From Haplosporangium gracile (taxonomy: Eukaryota > Mortierellomycota > Mortierellomycetes > Mortierellales > Mortierellaceae), in NCBI GenBank assembly GCA_015499985.1, contig JAAAUF010000005.1, positions 87,048 through 136,541 of the forward strand: 49,494 nt of DNA. Reading direction: 5' to 3'. The position numbers were made by a program, and so were the translations under genes. The stretch's first letter is position 1. The number at the start of each line of letters is the position of its first letter. Shown in pieces: positions 23,463-34,873 of the stretch. The notes under the pieces are model-generated. The model worked only from the letters and a program-made list of their open reading frames with translations. It was not told the DNA's origin and did not search any database.

Positions 23463-25204
23463 ATGGCAAAAAAAGCCTCAAAGTCCTCACGCCAGAGGGT
23501 TAGGAAGTCGAAATCCGAGGTCGAAGCCACCTTTGAGGTAAAAAGCCGGCACGGTCGCGATCCATCTCCCCATGCCTATGGCTTTGTCTCCAAGAGCTAA
23601 TGTAACGAAGGATGAACGCAGCGTTGACTGACCGATTTAATATGCTATTGGGTCGCGTCACACTGTTGCAATAGATCGAGTCTATCTGGGGTTACCGGAA
23701 TATCGAGGTACAATGTTCTCACGGACTCGGAGCTAATCTCGCCAATTCCGTTATTGCCACCAAAAAAAAACAAATTCATTAATTAACATCGCAATTTCTC
23801 ATCATCTCTCCAATAGGGAAGGCAGGAGTTCCTTGTCAAGTGGGTGGGATATCCCTTCACAGACAACACATGGGAGCCATTGGAGAACCTCGACAACTGC
23901 TCGTTTATCGTGAACGAGTTCCTCATCTCTTACGGGATCTCCGAGCTGCATAGAAGAGCCGAGGTATCAATAACACCTCAGGATCAACGACCGACCGTGC
24001 AGGATACATTCTCTTCTGCCAACATCCTTGCAGCACAAACGGCAGCAGCCACTCGACCATCGCCTTCGTCTCTATCCCGGTTCAGTTCCTCTGCCCATCG
24101 CGGTTCACACTCGGTCTCGAGATCTAGAAGGGCAAGGAACGCGTCCCGCTCACCTTCTCGCCTGGACGATGTTGAGGTAATCTCATTTGAAAATGTTTGC
24201 AACGGATGTGTGAAAGCCCAAGGAGCTTGTTCTTGACTTGATGACTAATAGGCGAACTTTCTTCTTTGGTATCCCTTTAATAGTCGATTCATCTCACAAG
24301 TGTACGGGATGCAGAGCTGCGTGCATTCGAAGATCTTTTCAAGGATTCAAAGGGACCCGCGATTATTGTGGAGAATACTATTGACTCGGCAGGGCGTCCC
24401 AAGGCTTTCAAGTACATCGGCGACTCGGTCTACGGGACGGGCGTTCAACCACCAAATCCGGACTTTATTGATTCCTGCTCATGTGCACCCGGCCAGTGTG
24501 GGCTTGGGGACAACTGCAGCTGTATGAAAGAAGCGATAATCATCAACGACAGTGGCGTAATTCCCTTCGAAAAAGACGGTAGAGTCACAGAACAGGCGAA
24601 CAAGCTCTTGTGGGAGTGTAACTCCAAGTGCGGATGCGGTCCCAGTTGCACCTGGAACTACTCTCAAAGGCCACGGGAACTGGCGTTGAGGATCAAGCGT
24701 TTTGAAGATAAAGGATGGGGGTTGATATTGGATCAACAGGAAGCGGTGCCTCCACGAACCTTTATTTCGCGGTATGTGGGCGAGATCATTACGAACAAGG
24801 AGGCGGAGCGTCGAGGCCAGATGCAGGACAGTACTGGAACGACCTACCTCTTTGACCTTGACTACAATCCGGAGAAGCAAGCCACCTACTCGATCGACGC
24901 TTGCAAGCTTGGAAACGAGACGCATTTCATCAATCATTCGTGTGATCCTAACCTGTCAGTTTACATGTTGAAGAGTGGTGGTAATGGCGGAAATGACAAT
25001 TTGATGACGCTGAGCTTCTGGTCGAATCGCTGGATCAAGTATGGTGACGAGCTGACTTTTGACTACAACGGAAAATATGTTCCAGAGTGGCACAAGGATT
25101 CCAATGGCGAGGCTGGCCAAAATCAAGGCACGCTGCATCCTGGAGAGGGCACGACACCTTGCCGCTGCCGCTCCGCCACCTGCCGCAAATGGGTCCACCT
25201 TTGA
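23463..25204 (+). CDS. CLR4: Clr4/SUV39-type histone H3K9 methyltransferase, four exons
   Basis: Exons: 23463-23537, 23675-23707, 23817-24176 and 24284-25204, giving 462 residues (fission yeast Clr4 is 490). It methylates histone H3 Lys9 with S-adenosylmethionine to build heterochromatin. The chromodomain covers about residues 22-75, with aromatic-cage candidates Phe24, Trp45 and Tyr48 (FLVKWVGYPFTDNTWEP). A basic, Ser/Arg-rich linker follows. The pre-SET zinc cluster has all nine cysteines: 221, 223, 228, 234, 236, 268, 272, 274, 278. The SET domain has KGWGL at 299-303, RYVGEII, FINHSCDPN (371-379) and GDELTFDYN (410-418). Post-SET cysteines are 449, 451 and 456. All active-site motifs are intact. 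Exon 2 encodes only 11 residues within the chromodomain. Name follows the fungal orthologue; SUV39H is the animal equivalent. Confidence 0.95.
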
Positions 25205-25512
25205 TGCTGAGACTGCTCTACTTCTACTCTACTTGCTTCATACTCTGCTCAAACACTCGCTACAGTCGTACATCCTTGTTTGCACACACACACCTTGTTC
25301 ATATTACTCGCACCCACATGCATCGTTACACCTACATACACGCTACGTATACTCTACACGCACACTCTTTCGCGCGCTGGCACAAGTTTGCTCTTACACT
25401 TGGGCGACAAATGAAAATAAAGAAAAGTTACTCATATTGCTTTGTCAGATTAATTAACTGTTGTTTTGTTTATCACCAGGTTCTAAATCTACTGTAGAAA
25501 AAAGAAGGAAAT
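25205..25512. other. convergent 3' flanks of the Clr4-like and PAQR genes
   Basis: A 308-base spacer between two convergent genes. An AATAAA at 25416-25421 is a plausible polyadenylation signal for the Clr4-like gene. An ATTAATTAA stretch follows near 25450. Nothing else is recognisable. Confidence 0.5.
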
Positions 25513-27046
25513 CTACGAATGCGAGGAGGGATGGTCATAGCCTCCGTAAACAGCCAAACACCCAAAACTATACCTAGCCTCAAAGAACCGTGCCATCGCC
25601 AAATAATGGAAATAAATCCCGGCCACAACAGCAACATGCCACAACTGATGTGAATGACCCCACCGATCAAACCAGCCCGGGAACTGCCTCTCCGGAAACC
25701 GGTGTCCATAAAACACCAGGCCCGTGAGATATGCTAAGCCCGATTTACAGAACGGTTGGATGAATTTCCAGGTGGGCCACCAGCCCTTTTGGAGTCCCGC
25801 ATAAGTGATTGGGATGATGCCCGAGCAGGCCATGCCGAGGAAAATGAAGATTCTGAAATAGCGGAAGGAGGGGAGGTCGAATTTTGAGTAGAAGGGGATG
25901 ATGCATCCTATGATACCCATCCCGCCAGAGAAGGAGAGGAACATCCATCGTTCGGTCGTGTCACAAAAGAAGCCATAATGCAGTGTCGCCATCACGGACG
26001 CTGTAATCAAGACACCGATCCCGATATAGTCGAACGTGGCGGCGCAACGCATCACGGTAAGACGGGAGTGGCACAGGAAAGTGTGATAGAGGGTTGAGGA
26101 GATGAGGCATTCTGAGGCGGCGACGAAGAAGAATAAGAAGACAAGATGGTCGTAGAGGCTTGTTGTGGGTGAGGTGCCTAGGACGGTGGTGTGAATGTGG
26201 AGGCCGAGCATGATAAGACCTAGGAGGCCGAGCATGTGGGTCCAGATGTTGCAGGTCTCGTTGTGGATGCGGAAGATGCTTTTGAGGCATTGGCGTTTCG
26301 AGGATAGGAAGCGGTATCTATCGGGGTTGTATGGAAGAAAGGATGGTAGTTTGCGGTCAGTATTCTCGCTGATTTTGTGTTTCTGCGTGCATACAAGAAC
26401 AGCAATTATGTACAAAGAAAGCAACGGTTGCACAGAGATAAGGTCACAATCAAAATCACGCATACCCCACTCTGCTTCACAACCCCCTCTCTTCTCTCTC
26501 TTCGCATTAAGCTTACCCAGTAAGGATATAAGGATTGCTCTGCCACTCGTTGGGCAGCTCTTCAAATCGTAACAAACGTTTGGCACCCTCAATCGCAGCC
26601 CTGGACGCAATATCCCAGGTCTCGGCAACCTGATGCTCGACCTCCCGGATTTTCTCGTTGGCGGTAGCCTTTGTTGACCTCCAGGTCTCGGTAGTCTTTT
26701 GGAGTGAGTTGTCGAGTGTGTGTTGCATGCCTTGTAGGATATCGTGACAGTCTAGTTCTAGAAAGGATCCTCCTCTGTTGTCGTTATCTTCACCGTCCTG
26801 GACTCTTTCCTCCTCTTCATTGTTGGGAGGGATATCATTTTTGGTGGCGGAAAATTGAGTTTTTGGAGTTGCGGGATTGGTTGACGGGGTTTCAGATAAG
26901 GGCGAGTGCTCTTGAGGGTGATGATGGTTGTGGTGGAGGGCGGCAGTAGTTGTTGCCGCTGTGACTGAGGGCTTGAGTGTCGCTGTAGAGGAAGAAGAAG
27001 AGGGTACTCTTGTTGGACGTTGTCGTAGGGATGCTATCATTGCCAT
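25513..27046 (-). CDS. PAQR family (AdipoR/Izh/haemolysin III-like) membrane protein, two exons
   Basis: Minus-strand exons 27046-26517 and 26317-25513 give 444 residues. PAQR proteins have seven transmembrane helices and a buried zinc site; in yeast the Izh members affect zinc and sterol metabolism, and animal AdipoR act as ceramidases. Motifs: HNETCNIWTHMLG before TM1, SECLISSTLYHTF (Ser and His of the zinc site), FDYIGIGVLI, and GHSHQLWHV, which supplies the HxxxH pair in the last helix. The first 177 residues are an Asn/His/Ser-rich segment followed by a helical stretch (about 110-175, ILQGMQHTL to RFEELP), resembling the long cytosolic extension of Izh3. The frame is open upstream to 27301, but that part is a pyrimidine-rich leader, so I chose the MAMIASLRQ start. 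Ligand is not predictable. Confidence 0.9.
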
Positions 27047-28757
27047 TGTGTTCTTTTGCTGTATGGGTGGAGGTGGACGGATAGTGCGATTGTACGAAAG
27101 TGAATGGAGTGGAGATAGGGGAAGGGTAAGCGCACCGAGTGGGATGAATGTTCGGAATCGGTGTTGAGGAAGAAGGGAGTGGGTAATTAGTAGAGTCTGT
27201 AAGGGGGAAGAGAAGAGTAGAGAATGAGAAGAAAGTGTGAGAGGCCTTAAGGAAGAAAGAAAAAGGCAGGAGAAGAAAGAAAAGAAAAAAAAAGTTATCA
27301 AAATTTGCAGTGATGGTGTGGAGTGAGGGGGGAAAAAAAAAAAAAGGAGATTGGTTGTTCCACTACTGAGAGCACCTAACGTATAATCATGTCATCGACA
27401 AACATTGACAAAAAATAAAATCAGCGGGATACACTTTTCCGATCACGGACTCTAGTCTAATTCATTCCCTCTTTACCCACAGAGAAACCATCGACGGCGC
27501 ACATGTGTCGCGCGTCTCGTTACTGTTTGAACAAAAAGTCGTCGGTGGAAAACGGATGACGGCGTTAAGGTCCAGCCCTGCGCGCTTATTTTAGCCTTTC
27601 ACACACACAGACATACTTCCCGTTCAACACCTCTCGTCATTTTTTCAGTATTTTTGTTCCGCTAGTTAGCAAAGTGCCCTGCACGGACACACCCAACCAT
27701 TTTTGAAGCGATTCTATTTATTGCTTCTTTGTCAGCGGTAATAGCTTTTGGCTGCATTTTATCTACAAAATAAAGAGGTGTGTAAGAAGAAAGAGGAGAT
27801 GCCCAGGTTGAGATCTATTTACTCTTGCCTGGTTCTCCTTTCCTCCCTTCTGTGTGTTCTCAATAAGAGACGCGTTTTTGCCAAATGCATGTGTCAACAA
27901 AGGGGTTGTAATTCAGAGCAATAAGAGTCGCGCAGTAAGCGTGGCTGTATTATAAGGGACGGTGGCTGTGAGTGTTGACATGGTAAGGGCTTTTTTTTCT
28001 GTCGTATTCTTGGCAATCAGCCCAAGGAGAGCTGGGCCATTAACAAAAGCATTTTACTTTTCGATCATTTACGCCAATGAGGATGGTCGTTCGTCATCGA
28101 GTTAAGGTCAGGGTCGGACGAGTTTGTTTATTTATTGTGCTTGTTTGTTGTTGTTGTTGTTGAGGTTGATAGGCATAAGGAAGGCGATAGGTGGATGAGT
28201 GAGTGGGTTACCTGCCGTGTTTTTCTAAGTATTATTTAGAACGATTAAGAACAGTACAATTGATGAAAGACATTGCTTCACTTTAGAATGTGGCTACTAT
28301 ATTGTCGTGGCTCCAATTCGCGTCAAATGGGCGCCATGCGTCTATCCAAATGGGACGTGCAACCAGCGAGATTTCCGTCATATGTGGGAGATGCAGCATA
28401 TACGATTCAGACTGTGTATCCGCGTCACATGATTCAAAATCCGAAAGGAAACTATTTCCTTCCATGCCCTTCTGGCCGTGCAACCTAAGGTGTGAGCGAT
28501 CAGTAAGTGTCAGCCCTTCTGCTCGCTCGCTGCACGTTTTTTGTTGGTTCACAGCTCACACTCCACACACTTACAACCACATACACTACTCACACCACCG
28601 GTCTAAAGTCAGCACATCATCCATTTTTAACCCTTCTTTCCTTCTTCTTTTTCTCCACTCTCCGCCGTCATCCATCCGCTTGGCATACAAAGGACATTCC
28701 AACCAACCACAGCCAGTTAACTCAAGCAAGGACAAAAACAACAACTCCCACAAGGCA
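27047..28757. promoter_or_regulatory. divergent intergenic region between the PAQR and J-protein genes
   Basis: At 1711 bases this is the longest spacer in the window. It holds both promoters: a GA-rich leader for the PAQR gene up to about 27350 and a CT-rich leader for the J-protein from about 28555. A (TTG)n tract lies near 28145-28162. A 31-codon frame on the minus strand (27757-27662) has no support. I see no tRNA, snRNA or conserved coding block. Confidence 0.4.
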
Positions 28758-30817
28758 ATGGAAGTCAACAAGGACGAGGCTCAACGGTGCATGGATATTG
28801 CACGGCGCCACCTCAACTCGGCAAACTACTCGAGCGCAAGAAAGTTTGCCACAAAGTCCATCGCCCTCTTCCCCACCCCTGAGGCAAAAGCCTTCCTTAC
28901 AAGAGTCGACAATGAAGAGTCCACATCATCCAACGCCTCTTCATCAACCTTCTCGGCATTCACAGAACCATCCTCTTCAACCCCCAGCAGCACAAAGAGC
29001 TCGCCCAACCTTGGATCATCGGCGGGAGGAGCATCATCGTTTACGTCAGGGTCCCGTACATCTGCTCGCCCCGAATCTGTTCCCCCTCGACCTCGCTCTA
29101 CTCCTGTCGACCATAAGCCTGCGGAGAGAGAATATACCCCGGAACAGGTTGCTGCTGTCAAGAAGATTCGGTCCTCTGGAGGTGACTTTTATAAGGTCTT
29201 GGGAATCAACAAGGATGCCTCTGAGGCAGAGATCAAGAAGGCTTACCGCAAGGTAATTATACATAATTATGCATGGTCAAGGGTCGATAAGTGATAACAG
29301 TTAAGAGACAGTCGCCAGACAAAGGCCTGAATCGAGAACAGTACAAGCACAGGAGAGAAGTAAAGGAAACAAATGGACGAGTTCCAACTCGCCATGCATT
29401 TTTGATATTGATCATTTTTTTGAACTCCTCCTTTTTTTTGTTTCGTTGCACATAGTTGGCGCTGCAGATGCATCCCGACAAGAATAGCGCACCAGGGGCA
29501 GACGAGGCATTCAAGAGTAAGTAGACGATCTCGTTCTTTTTTTTTTTTGTTTCTTCCTTGTGGTTCGTTCGATGGACGNNNNNNNNNNTTTTTAAAATCC
29601 TCAGTTCGTCTAGACGTTTCCAACGGGATCACATCCGTGTCTTACGTGGCACAAACAAGATCACTTTTCTTTTTTAATTTTTTTTTTATCATGTTCCTTG
29701 GGGAACACGGAAATGCCCAACAAATTCGGCTACCAAAAACAAAAAGTGCTCTCAGTTTTCTATTCTTTTCGATCTGACCAATAACCTCTTATCATCACTC
29801 ACATGTCTCTTCCTGTTTTTTGTCTCTTATTTCTTGCTTAGTTGTATCGAAGGCATTCACAGTATTGAGCGACCCCCAGAAGCGTGCCATTTTTGATCAG
29901 CATGGACCAGAGGACGGCAAGAGCAGTGGAGTCAATTACGATCGTGCTTCCCCCATGGGCGCACAAGGATTCGGCGGCGGAATGCATGGCATGAGCGGAT
30001 TCGGAGAAGAGATCTCACCAGAGGAGCTCTTCAACATGTTCTTTGGTGGCGGCAACTTTGGCGGTTGTAAGTGTTTAATGCCTTTCCCCTTTTCTCACCC
30101 TGAAACATGAATGACTGAAACTGTACTGTGAGAGTTATGAAATGTACATACCCATCCTAATGTCTTCTTATCATCCAATGCATAACAGCATTCCACTCGG
30201 CAACGTTTGCAGGGCCAGGATTCGGAACACGCCAATTCCGCACACGCCCACAGCAAACACAGCATAGACAGCACCGTCAACATGCCCAGCAGCAGCAAGG
30301 AGACGGAGCAGGGGGCGGCGGCACAAGCGGGTTCTCGAGCCTGATGCAAATCTTACCCCTGATTCTTTTGTTTATCATGTCGATGGCTTCCAATTTCTTT
30401 TCCGACAGTGGTTCTTCATCATCTGGAGCATCAGCAGCTTCATCAGATTTCTCATTGGGACCTCACGGATCGTACCAGTCTGCACGCTTCACGAGCACAC
30501 ACCGTGTGCCTTACTTTGTGAACGAGCGGAAATTCAGGAGCTCCTTCATGGCACCAGGTTCTAATCATTTGGATCTGAACCAGGTTATCAACGGGATGAA
30601 GGTGCGCCAGATCCTGACGCAGTTGGAGGAGAATGTTGAGACGGCGTACTTGAGGCATATGAGGGCCGAGTGTATTAACGAAAAGAAGCGGAAGGAAGTT
30701 GCACACAGCCGGGCGATGGGCTTTTTAGGGCCGGATAAGAAGATGTGGGAGGCTGCCCAGCGGATGACGACGCCGAGCTGCGATGCCATCCGTGAGAAAT
30801 TTGGCTACAACATGTAA
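28758..30817 (+). CDS. ER membrane J-protein, DNAJB12/DNAJB14 type
   Basis: Exons: 28758-29252, 29456-29516, 29842-30066 and 30189-30817, giving 469 residues. It recruits cytosolic Hsp70 to the ER membrane for quality control of membrane proteins. The N-terminus MEVNKDEAQRCMDIARRHLN matches the TPR-like start of DNAJB12/B14. A Ser-rich linker leads to the J-domain (about 143-212, DFYKVLGI...), with HPD at 171-173 encoded by the second exon. A Gly/Met-rich stretch (FGGGMHGMSGFGEE) is followed by a Gln/His-rich segment, one transmembrane helix (311-330) and the C-terminal DUF1977-like domain in the ER lumen. An alternative acceptor after 30212 would drop eight codons without changing frame. The frame is open upstream to 28290, but that part does not resemble the family. 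Confidence 0.93.
29579..29588. other. short assembly gap (10 N) in a J-protein intron
   Basis: Ten N lie within the intron 29517-29841, next to a T run. Coding sequence is not affected. Confidence 0.98.
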
Positions 30818-32320
30818 TAGTTGAGTTGTTAGTTAGAGGAGGGTGTTGAATGGATAATGGCTCGGAGGTAGTTGTAGGGAGGTGGAGTGTAATTGGGCGT
30901 TTGCATGCGAAATAGAGTACCAAAATTAACATAATGATACAGCAGCTTCTTTGTTCAGTTCAAACACGTATATGCGATTCTTTTCTTTTTTTTTTTGATG
31001 ACCATACATATGAGATCAATGTCTCTCCCGAGGGAATGGAAACGATTTTACGCGATTTTTAGGAGAGAACCATTACATTAGCTGGTATCAGTTGATTGAC
31101 GCACGAAAATCGCGGGAAGTAATAATAGTACCCCGTTGGGCCTTCTATGTTAAGTCATCTCTCCGTGACATGCTCTCACAGTCAGTGCCCTACTTGGTGC
31201 ACAATCTACTCCATTGCGCATGCGTGAGTTGTTTGTTGTTTGGACATGATAGTTCGATAGCACTTTGCAAAAATAGCAATCTATCTTGGCCTCATTCCTT
31301 CCCTTCTTCATTTGAAAAAGTAAGGAACAAGCGAACAATCGAGACTGCATTCTTTTTTTTTTTTTTTTTCCACAGATGATCTGAGCTATTGAAATCGCAA
31401 TTTATTTTTGCGACGTGCTGTACGGTTCCTGCACACACCTTTAAAAAAAACGCAAACGTTTCTTTTCTATCGGACGGAACTCGTTTAGACTCCGCGACAT
31501 GGAGAGGAAGGGGGAGAAGGATGCGCGTCCATATACTACGTAGTCACGATAGTTGTAGAAAAGTTACGATCCATATAGCCATGGCGGATGCTAATCAATT
31601 TGTTTTGAGTCGAGCAGCACTGAAAACAAAGTAAGGAAGGGAGAAATAATCTACGGTCGTCAACGGAAAAAATCCTCTGACGACTAAGCGAGCCATGGAT
31701 GTACCTTTGATCCATTATTGCCCTCTCTCTCTATTCACGCGACACCTCATTTTGTCCACATCGTTCTCTTCATTTGACAAACTTCCTCTTCATTGTTTTG
31801 GTACCTTCAGTTTCTCAACCTAGATAATGGAGGAGGGTTCTATTTTTTGATCACCTATTCTTTTACTCGAGCTTGTAAGGAGCTGCGCATCCTTCGTAAA
31901 AAAGGAATCGGAAGTAAGGTTTGTCGAATCAGTGAATCGCCGGTAAATTGTTACCGAAAAATCTCGAAACATAAAAGGGGGGGGGGGGGGTTAGCGGGGA
32001 GTAGATAAAAAATTAAGATTAAAAGAGGGTGGATCGCACTTTGCCACAATGGACCATGGGAAGAACAAAAATTTGAACATGCACACCCGCCATCAGGGAA
32101 CACTCTTGAGACTATCATTCGCTCCTGACTCATTATTTGCAAGATAGCCTGCGTCCTGAACATAAATGATGAACGGTTTTTTAATTGATTTTTTTTTTCA
32201 GCTCTGTTCTCCATTGATCCTCCCATACTTTCTATCTCCATACGAGTTCTCACCTAAAGACACATTCTATTTTACTTTTTGAGACACGTCAAATCTCGTT
32301 CATTTTCAGTCGCACACACA
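30818..32320. other. intergenic region upstream of the M13 pseudogene
   Basis: A 1503-base spacer with poly-T runs (near 30986-30996 and 31352-31369), a TACGTA palindrome near 31540 and a run of 14 G at 31977-31990. Several 60-100 codon frames exist but look random in composition. No gene is recognisable. Confidence 0.5.
31977..31990 (+). repeat. run of 14 G
   Basis: An uninterrupted G14 tract (C14 on the other strand) about 330 bases before the pseudogene start. Such tracts are unstable in replication and prone to sequencing error, so its length should not be trusted. Confidence 0.85.
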
Positions 32321-34457
32321 ATGCCCGCAACAAAACATAAGCTGCTGATGGTCATGGGTCTCGCCCTCAGTGTTGTCCAAGCTGCTCCAATCGATAACCT
32401 TGGCACCATAGGCTCAATTCTCGGTAACAAGTTACTTCCATCCTTCTCTCCTCCACTTTTCTCTCTTAGCTGTCTTGTGTTTGATTAATTGCATGCCCCA
32501 GTGCCAAAGTGGAGGTAAACATAATCCGTCAAACTGTATAAAACCTCGCACACTTGCTCATCTGCTTTTGCTCTTTCAATACCAATTGCTCTCGACCAGG
32601 TCACTTGCACATCTGAACAATATCGCCTCACAGCAGCTTACATCTTCGGAGATATGGATCCCACTGTAAGATCCCTGCCAGGTATTTAGTCTGTTTACAT
32701 GTACGCAGTTTTTCTTCTTCACCTATATCATTTTGTCAGGCAAATTCACATGGTGGTGGATATTCAACTATTCAATTTTTTTGATACCCATGCTGCCTTT
32801 CTTTTTCTTTTCTTCCATGTTGGATTAGGCGGTAGGTTCAAAAACAACCACCCATTGTTCCTTAATGTAGAGTCTATAAGGGTTGGATGCATATTGCCAG
32901 AGAGCAACGATGCAAGCATAGCGCTAATAACTTTTTTTTTTGTTCATACAAAAAAAATCTACCCCTTGTAAACCGTAAACTAATCGTAAGTTCAAATCTT
33001 CAATGAACCCTCTGCATCGTAGGAAATTCTCCGGTCGATTATTGATGTCTTGTTGAGCAAGTCCCCCGGAGCTTACGCGAAAAACGTGGCCAGCCAGAAC
33101 AATCCTAAAAAAATGTATGCCCTCTTCTCGAGTTGCATGGATGAGGGAGCGAGGCTCAAGGCTGGCCGTAAACCACTTGTCGATAGGATCTAAATGATCG
33201 TTAATGCTCTCCTTGCCTCGGATTCCTCAGCTGACAAGCCCGCCCTGTCCAAGATGTTGGCCCTCGTCGCAAAGTACGGCTTCGAGTACCCCCAGCTTCA
33301 TCCATCTCCGCGTTGGTCTTGAAGAGCCCAATTGTTTGAACCACGTACTGTATGTCCAAGAGGATAAACTTGGGTATGAGGACAGTGGGCGATTATAAGA
33401 ATGCCACCCAGGTGCAAAAATACACCGACACCACATCAGTCATATTTCAGATCATTTTGGGAAACGAGGATGTTGCGACGAAGGCCCAGCCATTGACCCC
33501 TCAGGATATTAGCCAAAAGTGAGCCGACGTCGCTAAGGCGGTCGTTGGCTTTGAGATCCAGTTTTCGAGCGTAAGGACCCCCTGGCAAGAATTGCGAGAT
33601 CCAGCAAAGAACTACAATCCACAAACTATGAAGGAGTTGAATGCCTTACTACCCTCAATCGACTGGTCTCTGTTGGTCCAAGAGTCTCTACCTGCACGTC
33701 GCAATGTCTCTTGCCCTCTTATAGTCCCGTCACCATCATACCTAACCAAGCTCGATAAGCTCCTTCAGAAAACCCCGGCCAAGTCAGTTCAACATTCCTT
33801 TTCCCGGGTCCTAATTCGTAACCTTGCTGAGCACCCGAGCGAGACCTACAAGCAACCGTTAGTCGCCTTCAAAGAACGTCGCGTCGACTGTCCTACAAAT
33901 TTCCCTGAGTCATTTGTGGACCTGTATCAAGGCTGTCAACACAAACCTGATGCACATAACCACCCACTACTTTGTGCAGGCGATCTTCAAAGAACCAGAA
34001 TCGCAAGTATATTACTGCGATCATCGACAGCATTATTTGCTAGCTACGAGAAAGATTTTTTCCACCCTTCTGTGGCGCGACCAAGAAACGCGCGACGGAG
34101 CGATCAAGAAGCTAAAAGTCATCACCAAGTCGGTCGGCTTCTCGATCGATGATCCAGACGATACTTCCTCAGAGTCTTTAAAGACGTACTACAAGAACTA
34201 CACTGTTGCTGATGATGACTACTTTATCAACCAGGTCAGGTACTCTTTACTGGTCAACCGCCAAAACCTTTTCCCAGCTCCCTTTGCCCTTTGACCGCGA
34301 GAAGATGGACAATACTCCTGAGACGACAAACGCACCTCGGGAGAATTCGATCGAATTTACGACAGAGATCCTGCGTGGGCAGTATTTTCATCCTCAGAAC
34401 CCAGAGTACGTGAATTATGTCGGAATCGGCACCGTCAGTGACCACAAGATTGAGGTA
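32321..34457 (+). pseudogene. decayed M13 (neprilysin/ECE-like) metallopeptidase
   Basis: The first exon (32321-32423) is intact and encodes a secretion signal (KHKLLMVMGLALSVVQA). Later pieces carry M13 landmarks in order but in shifting frames: CTSEQ...TAAYIFGDMDPTV near 32602-32665, where one extra A breaks the usual VDPCQ; GGRFKNNHPL near 32829 (usual CGGWLKNHP); MYALFSSCMDEG...GRKPLV near 33113-33180, then a TAA at 33191; VGFEIQFSS...RDPAKNYNPQTMKEL near 33540-33640, preceded by a TGA; KKLKVITKSVGF near 34108-34143. The last block, VNYVGIGTVSDHKIE at about 34412-34456, is where the family has VNYGGIG.VIGHExxH; the catalytic Glu is Lys and the second zinc His is absent. No downstream catalytic-domain exon is present. 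It cannot encode an active enzyme. Confidence 0.85.
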
Positions 34458-34873
34458 AGATTTCTTTTTATTTTTTTTTGGTTAGTGAGCTTTTTTTGAG
34501 ACAAGTGGGAGCGTCTCTCTGTAGTCAGATAGTAACCAAAAGACACGGGACACGTTTAAGTATGCTCACATATACAAACATTTCGATCATTTACGAACAT
34601 TTCCAGGCATTTATAAAAAAGTATGAACAGGTTTACCCAGGGTCATCCAGAAACAATTTGGTTGCTGGTAATTGATGCTTACTAAGAGGAACACAAAGCA
34701 AAGACACGATCCAGATGGTGCAAAGGGAAAGAAAGATTATTATTCGATCTGAAGCAAGTGAGATAGAGAAGTGGTTGAGTGTAATTAATGATGGTAATGC
34801 CAGAGAGACAAAAAAAAAGGCGAAAGGCCCTAAAAAAGTAATCGTGGCTATCCGTGCTCGTGTCCGTGCATTG
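34458..34873. other. intergenic region after the M13 pseudogene
   Basis: These 416 bases follow a GTAAGA that looks like a relic donor of the pseudogene. They are A/T-rich with no remaining M13 coding signal in any frame. The right end is the 3' flank of the next minus-strand gene. Confidence 0.5.

Noticed and set aside
27047..27301. 85-residue in-frame extension of the PAQR protein
   Set aside because: It is a Phe/Ser/Leu-rich reading of a pyrimidine-rich leader and would bury the start in the promoter side.
27662..27757. 31-codon minus-strand frame beginning MQPKAITADK
   Set aside because: Short, unflanked by usable splice sites I could tie to a gene, and no family resemblance.
28290..28757. 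In-frame extension of the J-protein by about 156 residues
   Set aside because: The family begins near MEVNKDEA; the upstream part is CT-rich leader without conservation.
31389..31634. 81-codon plus-strand frame before the M13 pseudogene
   Set aside because: Random-looking composition, no start context or homologue I recognise, and no splice partner.
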